A DNA stretch of 8,730 nucleotides. Source: Oscillospiraceae bacterium. Lineage in GTDB: Bacteria; Bacillota; Clostridia; Oscillospirales; Acutalibacteraceae. The DNA lies in the NCBI GenBank assembly GCA_029012165.1, contig JAQXLO010000233.1, forward strand, positions 1-8,730. Direction: 5' to 3'. Numbering within the stretch: position 1 is the stretch's first letter; each line of letters begins with the position of its first letter. The notes under the pieces were generated by a model, which searched no databases, was not told the origin of the DNA, and worked only from the letters and a program-made list of their open reading frames with translations. Shown piece after piece: positions 1 through 5,817 of the stretch. Both the position numbers and the translations under genes were made by a program.

Positions 1-1491
1 GAGCATCACGCCCTTGGGGAAGCCTGTGGTGCCGGAGGTGTACTGCATATTGCACACATCGTCCTTGCGCACCGCCGCCGCCATACGCCACACTTCCTCC
101 ACGGGGACTTCCTCGCCCCGAAGCAGTGCGTCCTCCCAGCGCAGACATCCCTGCTTTTTAAAGCCGACGGTGATGATGTTGCGCAAAAAGGGCAGTCTGC
201 GGCAGTGCAGCGGCTCGCCCGCCTTGGCGCTCTCCAGTTCGGGACACAGCTCGGAGATGATGCCCGAATAGTCGGAATCCTTGCAGTTCTCCACCATCAC
301 AAGGGTGTGGGTATCGGACTGGCGCAGGAGGTATTCCGCTTCGTGAATCTTGTAGGCGGTGTTCATGGTGACGAGGACGGCGCCGATCTTGGTGGCCGCC
401 CAAAAGGCGATGTACCACTGCGGCACATTCGTCGCCCAAACCGCCACATGGGAGCCGGCACGCACGCCCAGTGCAATGAGCGAACGGGCGAAATTATCCA
501 CGTCGTCCCGGAACTCCTTATAGGTGCGGGTATAGTCGAGGGTCGTGTATTTAAAAGCGTACTGATCGGGGAACTCCTCCACCATGCGGTCGAGAACCTG
601 CGGGAAGGTCTCGTCGATCAGAACCTCTTTTTTCCAAACGTAGCTGCCAGTATGTGCTTTGTTGCTGTACAGCGCCGGTGCGGCAGACGCCGTATCCCGA
701 TACGGATGCATGAAACCGGCGAACTGGGCGAACACGATTTCCATGTCGTCGATCTCCGGGCACCATGCGGGATCCCATTCCAGCGAAACGAATCCGCTGT
801 AATTCACGGAACGCAAAGCGGCGATCATATCGTCAATGGGCAGTTTGCCCTCGCCCATCAGGCAGTAGCGGATGCCGTCCTCGGTCATTTCCGCATCCTT
901 GATGTGGACGTGGCGCACATAGGCGCCGAGGTTCGTGATGGTCGTTTCGGCATCCTCGCCGCCAAAGAAATAGGTGGAGGTCATGTCCCACAATGCGGCA
1001 ATGCTCGCATCGGCAAAGCGGTTCAGCAGATCCCGCAGCAGCGCCGTGTCGCAGAACACCCCGGAGGTCTCCACCAGCAGCGCAACACCCATGGAGCGTG
1101 CATCCTCCAGCAGTTCCTGCAAAAAGGACTCCACCGTAGCCGCAATCTTTTTCGCATCGCCCTCGGCGTATACCTTCAGCCGCACACAGGGAATGTGCAG
1201 GGCGGCGGCAATATCCATACAGCGGCGCACTTCCGCCAGTGCTTCCTGCCGTGCATCTTCCCTGCCGGGGTCGCAGATAGCGTCCACGCAAACAAGGGAA
1301 ATCTTTTCGTCCAGCAGCCTGCGGCGGGTGGCGGCGGCGGTGTAGTCATAGAACGCACCGTCCGCTTCGGTAAACATGGGGCTGTGGGTGTTGTGCAGCT
1401 CGATGCCGCCAAACTCCAGATCCTTGGCTATGGCACAAAAGGTGTCGAAATCACTGTCGTGCCAGCCCTTGGTGGAAAAAGAAAGCTTCAT
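1..1491 (-). CDS. Fusion protein: sugar-phosphate isomerase/epimerase-like TIM barrel + acyl-CoA synthetase (AMP-binding) domain; partial, C-terminus beyond left edge
   Basis: Read from the ATG at 1491, the minus strand stays open for 497 codons to the window edge with no stop. Residues 1-262 form an AP-endonuclease-2/xylose-isomerase-like TIM barrel. Likely metal ligands are E141 (LLVETSG), D169 (LWDMT), H196 (HVHIKD) and E238 (SLEWDP), though the His often found three residues after the Asp is Ser172. After a ~25-residue linker, residues ~290-497 are the N-terminal part of an ANL-family ligase. They include a core segment (350-377, VWATNVPQW...KIGAVLV) and the P-loop YTSGTTGFPKGV (484-495). 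The sequence most resembles FadD/ACSF2-like fatty-acyl-CoA synthases, which form acyl-AMP and then acyl-CoA. Such ligases run to ~550 residues, so roughly 300 residues lie off-window. The start is supported by AGGAGGA six bases upstream and by the ATGA overlap with the preceding leuA-like gene. The domain calls are firm; the substrates and the reason for the fusion are unknown. Confidence 0.88.
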   Translation of the reverse strand, partial: MKLSFSTKGWHDSDFDTFCAIAKDLEFGGIELHNTHSPMFTEADGAFYDYTAAATRRRLLDEKISLVCVDAICDPGREDARQEALAEVRRCMDIAAALHIPCVRLKVYAEGDAKKIAATVESFLQELLEDARSMGVALLVETSGVFCDTALLRDLLNRFADASIAALWDMTSTYFFGGEDAETTITNLGAYVRHVHIKDAEMTEDGIRYCLMGEGKLPIDDMIAALRSVNYSGFVSLEWDPAWCPEIDDMEIVFAQFAGFMHPYRDTASAAPALYSNKAHTGSYVWKKEVLIDETFPQVLDRMVEEFPDQYAFKYTTLDYTRTYKEFRDDVDNFARSLIALGVRAGSHVAVWATNVPQWYIAFWAATKIGAVLVTMNTAYKIHEAEYLLRQSDTHTLVMVENCKDSDYSGIISELCPELESAKAGEPLHCRRLPFLRNIITVGFKKQGCLRWEDALLRGEEVPVEEVWRMAAAVRKDDVCNMQYTSGTTGFPKGVML

Positions 1492-2879
1492 CTTGCTTCC
1501 TCCTCATAGACGATTTTGTTCAGTGCGTTGATGTAGGCACGGATGCCTGCGCCGACAATGTCCGTGGACAGACCGTTGCCGGAATAGAGTTTTCCGCCCT
1601 CCCGCAACCGAACTATGGTGGAGGCCATGGCCTCCTTGCCCTCGGTGACCGCCTGAATCTGGAAATCGTCCAGCTCATAATGCTTGCCGACGATCTGTTC
1701 AATGGTCATGAACGCCGCATCGATGGGACCGTCGCCCATGGCAATACCGCTGATCTCCTTGCCGTCCTTGATGAGTTTGATCTGCGCGGAGGAAGCGAAC
1801 ACATTTCCTGTATTGACAACATATGTGTCTAATTTATACGTGCTCGGCACCTGCAAAGCCGCCGAAGCGACGATGGCTTCCAGCTCCTTGATGCCGACGG
1901 TCTTTTTACCCACCACCCGCAGAAATTCCTCGTAAACACGGTTTTCATCCTCCACAGACAGGTCGTAGCCCAGTTTGCGCACAGCGGCGCTGACGGTCTC
2001 CTGCGTGTCCTTGGCATCGAAGCGGACGGCTGATTCCGCCTCGGCAGATTCCGTCTGCGAGAGCGCCACCACACCGTCGTTCAGACGCTTGATCTGGGAC
2101 AGGGTGCGGCCGAGCTTGGTCAGCTGTAAGCCGCTCTCCATGCCGCAGCTGTTGCCGCAATTTTTCAAAATATTGCCGAAGGTGCCCAAATCGGTCACTT
2201 CGCCGCCGCAGGAGGTTTTGACCACGTTGGCGCCCAGCTGTACCGCCATGACTGCCGATGCGGCAGCAAGACCGTTGCTGTCGCTGCACATCACGCCGAT
2301 GCGCACCGTTTCGGGCAGGGCGGCATCTTGCAGAAACGCACGAAGAAATGCACAAAATGCATCGGGCAGCATAACACCCTCGCTGTCGCAGACCGTGACC
2401 GTAGCTGCACCCGCTTCCACAGCCGTCTTGGCAGCCTCGGGCAAAAAGCCCTCCTCCGCACGGGTCGCATCCAGCGCACAGAACTCCACGTCTGCGCAGT
2501 ATTCCTTCGCCTTGCGCACAAGGGCGGCGATCCACGCTTTCATCTGCGGCGCCTTTTTGTGGTAGCCGTATTCCATGCCCACCACCGATACAGGCAGGGA
2601 AATGCGTATCCTGCCGTGCGCCGCCGAGGACAGCGCCGCCGCCGCATTTTCAATGCCCTCCATCGTGCCGCCGGCATCCACGGACAGCACACTCCTTCTG
2701 ACAAAGGAGGACACGGTGCGTGCCAAAAGCACATCCGTGCGGACATTTTCGATCACGGGAAGCTCCACCGCATCGACTGCTAAATTTTCCAGCTGCCGTG
2801 CGATCTCGATCTTTTCCTTGAAGCTGTAGGTGCCGCTATGCCTGCAAAGCGTTCTGTCGCAAAGTAGTACGTGTTTCAT
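1488..2879 (-). CDS. 2-isopropylmalate synthase-like protein (HMGL-like TIM barrel + LeuA regulatory domain) lacking canonical catalytic residues
   Basis: This 463-residue protein has the LeuA architecture. Residues 1-265 are an HMGL-like (DRE-TIM) barrel and ~265-340 a helical linker. Residues ~345-460 are a well-preserved LeuA dimerisation/allosteric domain (GDGPIDAAF at 382-390, NGLSTDIVGAGIRAYINALN at 435-454). LeuA enzymes condense acetyl-CoA with a 2-oxoacid using a divalent metal. Here the usual DTTLRDG is DRTLCRH (8-14), the metal-binding HTHDDLG is MCSDSNG (197-203, both His lost), and the GERAGN segment is GGEVTDL (225-231). The fold is clear, but ordinary synthase activity is doubtful. 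It could be a repurposed enzyme or a ligand sensor. The start is ATG with AAGGA nine bases upstream. It is the first gene behind an attenuator-like leader and overlaps the fusion gene by 4 bp. I give no leuA symbol because the active site does not support one. Confidence 0.85.
   Translation of the reverse strand: MKHVLLCDRTLCRHSGTYSFKEKIEIARQLENLAVDAVELPVIENVRTDVLLARTVSSFVRRSVLSVDAGGTMEGIENAAAALSSAAHGRIRISLPVSVVGMEYGYHKKAPQMKAWIAALVRKAKEYCADVEFCALDATRAEEGFLPEAAKTAVEAGAATVTVCDSEGVMLPDAFCAFLRAFLQDAALPETVRIGVMCSDSNGLAAASAVMAVQLGANVVKTSCGGEVTDLGTFGNILKNCGNSCGMESGLQLTKLGRTLSQIKRLNDGVVALSQTESAEAESAVRFDAKDTQETVSAAVRKLGYDLSVEDENRVYEEFLRVVGKKTVGIKELEAIVASAALQVPSTYKLDTYVVNTGNVFASSAQIKLIKDGKEISGIAMGDGPIDAAFMTIEQIVGKHYELDDFQIQAVTEGKEAMASTIVRLREGGKLYSGNGLSTDIVGAGIRAYINALNKIVYEEEAR
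1498..1504 (-). promoter_or_regulatory. Ribosome binding site for the fusion gene, inside the leuA-like gene
   Basis: AGGAGGA on the minus strand lies six bases before the ATG at 1491, within the last codons (YEEEAR) of the leuA-like gene. The upstream TGA and the downstream ATG share four bases (1488-1491). This arrangement predicts translational coupling and fixes the start of the fusion protein. Confidence 0.85.
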
Positions 2880-2912
2880 GGGGAATGATCCTTTCTTTCC
2901 GTTTGTTAAAAA

Positions 2913-2942
2913 GCCCCTGAGGCCTCGCTTGACCTCAGGGGC
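2913..2942 (-). terminator. Intrinsic terminator in the leader of the leuA-like operon (putative attenuator)
   Basis: On the minus strand GCCCCTGAGG and CCTCAGGGGC form a perfect 10-bp stem around a 10-nt loop, followed directly by TTTTT (2908-2912). It lies 33 bases upstream of the leuA-like start and downstream of the promoter at 3015-3043, so it should stop operon transcription unless overcome. No terminator lies between the glycosidase stop (3070) and this point, so it may also end that upstream transcript. On the plus strand no T-tract follows the hairpin. Confidence 0.8.
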
Positions 2943-2999
2943 AAAATCCGTACACCCTGATCGCCGGCGCAGAGCGCCGACCGATGAAAATGCGGTACG
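2936..2999 (-). promoter_or_regulatory. Structured 5' leader with candidate antiterminator (orphan riboswitch-like)
   Basis: Between the promoter and the terminator the transcript can form a strong hairpin: CGGCGC/GCGCCG with a 3-nt loop (2965-2979), extended across an imperfect junction by ATCG/CGAT (2960-2963/2982-2985). A possible closing helix is CGTAC/GTACG (2949-2953/2995-2999). TCAGGG (2955-2960) can instead pair with CCCTGA in the 5' arm of the terminator, giving a mutually exclusive antiterminator. I see no ATG-started leader peptide. The leader is much too short for a standard T-box, and it matches no riboswitch consensus I recognise. The pairings are seen; the regulatory role is inferred. 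Confidence 0.5.
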
Positions 3000-3014
3000 C
3001 AGTTTATCCTTTGT

Positions 3015-3043
3015 AGTCTACCATGTCCGCCCGTTTTTGTCAA
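3015..3043 (-). promoter_or_regulatory. SigA-type promoter of the leuA-like/fusion operon
   Basis: On the minus strand a consensus -35 TTGACA (3038-3043) is separated by 17 nt from a -10 TAGACT (3015-3020, four of six matches to TATAAT). It lies just after the stop codon of the upstream glycosidase gene and about 135 nt before the leuA-like start, so the operon has its own promoter and a long leader. Confidence 0.8.
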
Positions 3044-3069
3044 GTATTTCCCAAGGCGGATGCATATCT

Positions 3070-4713
3070 CTACTGAATCTCCAAAAACAGCACGTTGCTT
3101 GCCTGCAGGGTCGGGCAGAGAATCAGCGTTCCGTCCGCATCCACGGTCTGTGTCTGCTGTGTCGGGACAAGCTTTGCGCACTCGATGTACTTGTCCCGCA
3201 GCTGCTGGGTGTAGATTTGCTTTGCCGCCGGGTCATGCAGGGTCGTGTCTGCGTCGAGCCACGGGTCATCCGGCGACCAGAAAAAGCAGTCGTCGCCGAT
3301 GCCGTAGGTCTTGCGATCCTCGAGCCACTCGTCAAAATAATTGCACTCGTCACTGACAAGGTACTGCGTCACGCACACCGTCTTGCCCGCAAACTGCGGC
3401 AGATGCATGGACAGCTTCATCTGTACAGACCTGTCGTATTGCAGATCGTTCTTGAAATTATACACCATCACGTGCACCGTGCCGGTCTCGGTGTCCATGG
3501 AGGCAACGCCGTCCGCTTCGATGCCGCACAGCCGCCGCAGCAGTCCCGTGGTCGAAAGGGTCTCCAGCTGCCGCTCCCCTGCCATCTTGTTTGTCAGCTT
3601 TGCCACATGGTAGCTGACGGTGGGATAACCGTTTAAAATGCCGCCGGACAGATAGCCCCAAGAGGAAAAGTAATCCATGCCGCTGCGAATTGCCTGCGTC
3701 CAAAGACGGGCGTCATATGCCGCCTGCCAGGTGTGTCCCACCGTGCGGCTGAGAAGCTGGGAGTCCTCTGCGCCTGGGGATGCGCTGAGGATGCGCCCCT
3801 CGTCCACGCCGTAAAGCAGATCCTTTAGACCGTACTTTTCCGCCGTTTTGCGCAGATCCCCGATGGTCTCGGGCAGTGTTTTGCCCTTGGTAAATTTGCC
3901 CGGTTTGCTGTCGTAAAAGGAAGCGCTCAGATAGCAGATGCGTGTACCCTTCTCCCCCGTGGCGTAGTTGGTGCCTTGCGCCACATGGCGGATAAAGTCA
4001 GTCTCGTCCCACAGTCCCTGCGTCACCGCCATGGCGTGCGCACCGACAAAGACATCCTCGCCGATGGCGTCCACCAGCGCCTGCACCGTATAGTCGTACA
4101 GCTTGCAGTATGCTTCGCAGGCGTCCTGCGGAGTTTTGCTTTTGGCGTAGAACCAGTCATCGTTTTCAAACTCCGTCATCACGCCGAACCGCCACGTCAG
4201 CACTTCCTGCCGCCCGAATTCCTGCACCAGCGCATCCGCCAGTGCATAGATATAGCGGTAGTAGAGGGTGTAGTCATCCGGGGGAAACACGTTCATGCCG
4301 AAGCCCCCCAGCACATAATCGGCAGTATATTTCAGCGGCACACTGCCCAGCTTGAGAAACGGCTTCGCTCCCAGACGCAGAATGCCCTCGCAGTTTTTGA
4401 GCAGCCGTGTAAAATCGTAATCGTCCATCACCGTCGTGTCTGTCGGATCCCGAAACAGATCCCTGTCCGCTGTGCCGCCGGAGCACTGCATCAGCTGCAC
4501 ATACTGCACAAACTCGAACACGTCGTTCTGCGGATCGTTTTGCGCATCGTAAAACTGCGTCCCCATGTCCCACACGTTGACGTGCCCGACGATGTTGCCC
4601 ACCGTGCCGCCCGTCTTTGCGGCATCCACGGTGAACGTGACACGGGGATTCCCCGTGAACAACAGGGAAAACAGCGAGACAAAGGACAGGAAAAAGGCAA
4701 GAATCTTTTGCAT
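3070..4713 (-). CDS. Exported GH39-like glycoside hydrolase
   Basis: The protein has 547 residues from the ATG at 4713. That start is preferred because AAGGGGAG lies seven bases upstream; a TTG in frame 33 bases earlier has no ribosome binding site. Residues 1-21 (MQKILAFFLSFVSLFSLLFTG) are a hydrophobic signal peptide or anchor. Residues ~25-400 look like a clan GH-A (beta/alpha)8 barrel of the GH39 (beta-xylosidase/iduronidase) type, with DDYDFTRLL...LGAKPFLKLG at ~97-123. The acid/base candidate is E181 in RFGVMTEFEN, and the nucleophile candidate is E305 in YGVDEGR. Residues ~410-547 look like a C-terminal beta-rich domain. The usual Asn-Glu of the acid/base motif is Thr-Glu here, so the assignment is by overall pattern and the substrate is unknown. 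It follows the aldolase terminator, and no convincing promoter of its own is seen. Confidence 0.65.
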   Translation of the reverse strand: MQKILAFFLSFVSLFSLLFTGNPRVTFTVDAAKTGGTVGNIVGHVNVWDMGTQFYDAQNDPQNDVFEFVQYVQLMQCSGGTADRDLFRDPTDTTVMDDYDFTRLLKNCEGILRLGAKPFLKLGSVPLKYTADYVLGGFGMNVFPPDDYTLYYRYIYALADALVQEFGRQEVLTWRFGVMTEFENDDWFYAKSKTPQDACEAYCKLYDYTVQALVDAIGEDVFVGAHAMAVTQGLWDETDFIRHVAQGTNYATGEKGTRICYLSASFYDSKPGKFTKGKTLPETIGDLRKTAEKYGLKDLLYGVDEGRILSASPGAEDSQLLSRTVGHTWQAAYDARLWTQAIRSGMDYFSSWGYLSGGILNGYPTVSYHVAKLTNKMAGERQLETLSTTGLLRRLCGIEADGVASMDTETGTVHVMVYNFKNDLQYDRSVQMKLSMHLPQFAGKTVCVTQYLVSDECNYFDEWLEDRKTYGIGDDCFFWSPDDPWLDADTTLHDPAAKQIYTQQLRDKYIECAKLVPTQQTQTVDADGTLILCPTLQASNVLFLEIQ

Positions 4714-4720
4714 AAACCCA

Positions 4721-4728
4721 CTCCCCTT
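4721..4728 (-). promoter_or_regulatory. Ribosome binding site fixing the start of the GH39-like gene
   Basis: AAGGGGAG on the minus strand lies seven bases upstream of the ATG at 4711-4713. It favours that start, which places the signal peptide at the very N-terminus, over the in-frame TTG at 4744-4746. Confidence 0.7.
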
Positions 4729-4760
4729 ACAAACTGTTTTATTCAAAAAAGCCCCTATAC

Positions 4761-4789
4761 AAAAACAGACCCTCCGAAGAGAGTCTGTT
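4761..4789 (-). terminator. Intrinsic terminator of the aldolase gene
   Basis: On the minus strand AACAGACTCTC and GAGGGTCTGTT form an 11-bp stem (one T-G pair) closed by a TTCG tetraloop and followed by TTTTT. It begins 12 bases after the aldolase stop codon. This is a strong rho-independent terminator separating the aldolase gene from the downstream glycosidase gene. Confidence 0.92.
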
Positions 4790-4800
4790 GCGGTTGAAGG

Positions 4801-5736
4801 TTAAGCCTTGCCGTTGCAGCCGAGGACGTCCACGATCTTGTGCTCGACCATCTTCTGGATGGCTTCACGGGCGGGCTTGAGATACTGGCGGGGATCGAAG
4901 TGGCTGGGGTTCTCCGCCATATACTGACGGATCGCAGCGGTCATGGCAAGACGAAGGTCGGAGTCGATGTTGATCTTGCAGACAGCCTTGCCGGCGGCCT
5001 TGCGCAGCTCGCTTTCGGGGATGCCGATGGCGTTGTCCATGGCGCCGCCGTACTTGTTGATCAGGGCAACAAATTCCTGCGGGACGGAGGAAGCGCCGTG
5101 CAGCACGATGGGGAAGCCGGGCAGACGTGCTTCGACTTCTTCGAGAATGTCAATGCGGATCTTGGGATCCTGACCGGGCTTAAACTTGTATGCGCCGTGG
5201 CTGGTGCCGATGGCGATGGCCAAAGAATCCACGCCGGTGCGGGTCACGAAATCCTGAACCTGTTCGGGCTTGGTGTAGGAGGCGTCCTCTGCGGAAACGT
5301 TGACGTCATCCTCGATGCCGGCCAGCTGACCCAGCTCACCCTCGACGACAACGCCGTGGGCGTGGGCATAGTCCACGACCTTCTTGGTCAGGGCAACGTT
5401 CTCCTCGTAGGGCAGATGGGAACCGTCGATCATGACGGAGGTGAAGCCGCCGTCGATGCAGCTCTTGCAGGTCTCAAAATCGGGGCCGTGATCCAGGTGC
5501 AGGGCGATGGGCAGACCGGTCTCTTCCACGGCAGCCTCCACCAGCTTTACAAGATAGGTGTGGTTTGCATAGGCTCTGGCGCCCTTGGAAACCTGAAGGA
5601 TCAGCGGTGCATTCAGCTTTGCGCCTGCGCCGACGATGCCCTGAATGATCTCCATGTTGTTGACGTTGAATGCGCCGACGGCATAGCCGCCCTTGTAGGC
5701 GTCCTCAAACATTTTTTTGGTCGTTACTAAAGGCAT
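4801..5736 (-). CDS. fba: Class II fructose-1,6-bisphosphate aldolase
   Basis: This 311-residue cytoplasmic enzyme reversibly splits fructose 1,6-bisphosphate into dihydroxyacetone phosphate and glyceraldehyde 3-phosphate in glycolysis and gluconeogenesis. Its length fits the shorter class II form common in Firmicutes. The metal-dependent active site is intact. LHLDHG (79-84) carries the catalytic D82 and ligand H83. E134 is in VEGELGQLAG, H180 in GTSHGAYKF and H213 in VLHGASSVP. KINIDSDLR near the C-terminus is the usual phosphate/substrate-binding stretch. The start ATG has AAGGAG upstream. A promoter lies at 5777-5804 and a terminator right after the stop, so it can be expressed as a single-gene unit. 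The upstream lipoprotein gene has no terminator and may read in. A related tagatose- or ketose-bisphosphate aldolase specificity is possible but less likely. Confidence 0.93.
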   Translation of the reverse strand: MPLVTTKKMFEDAYKGGYAVGAFNVNNMEIIQGIVGAGAKLNAPLILQVSKGARAYANHTYLVKLVEAAVEETGLPIALHLDHGPDFETCKSCIDGGFTSVMIDGSHLPYEENVALTKKVVDYAHAHGVVVEGELGQLAGIEDDVNVSAEDASYTKPEQVQDFVTRTGVDSLAIAIGTSHGAYKFKPGQDPKIRIDILEEVEARLPGFPIVLHGASSVPQEFVALINKYGGAMDNAIGIPESELRKAAGKAVCKINIDSDLRLAMTAAIRQYMAENPSHFDPRQYLKPAREAIQKMVEHKIVDVLGCNGKA

Positions 5737-5776
5737 TTTCTTTCACTCCTTATGTTACTTTAAAAGTTCCTGTAAT

Positions 5777-5804
5777 AGTATACCATAAAATCGTGGCTTG
5801 TCAA
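5777..5804 (-). promoter_or_regulatory. SigA-type promoter of fba
   Basis: On the minus strand TTGACA (5799-5804) is separated by 16 nt from TATACT (5777-5782), about 40 bases before the aldolase start. This is a near-consensus vegetative promoter, as expected for an abundant glycolytic enzyme. Confidence 0.85.
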
Positions 5805-5817
5805 CAAATTCTTGCGT

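Noticed and set aside
742..762. Internal ATG with a GGAG upstream that could start a separate ligase protein
   Set aside because: The ATG (742-744, residue 250) falls in what looks like the last helix of the TIM barrel, and the GGAG is part of its codons. The ligase domain starts ~40 residues later, so a separate gene is not supported.
205..1509. Long plus-strand open frame of 434 codons opposite the fusion gene
   Set aside because: It is antisense to a frame with clear domains and catalytic motifs. Its own translation is His/Gly/Gln-rich with no recognisable motif, as expected of an overlap in GC-rich DNA.
2913..2999. T-box leader upstream of the leuA-like gene
   Set aside because: AGGGTG-like bases and an antiterminator-like pairing are present, but the leader is only ~130 nt. 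The long specifier stem and the standard T-box bulge sequence are missing.
2830..3636. Plus-strand open frame of 268 codons spanning the leader and the glycosidase 3' end
   Set aside because: It crosses a promoter and a terminator of the opposite strand, has no ribosome binding site, and its translation has no domain signal.
4730..4760. TTGTAT/TAAAAC promoter for the glycosidase gene
   Set aside because: The spacing is 15 nt and both hexamers match the consensus poorly. It is weaker than the other promoters in the window.
4840..5730. Plus-strand open frame of 296 codons opposite fba
   Set aside because: It is a mirror of a highly conserved aldolase gene with intact active site, promoter and terminator on the minus strand.
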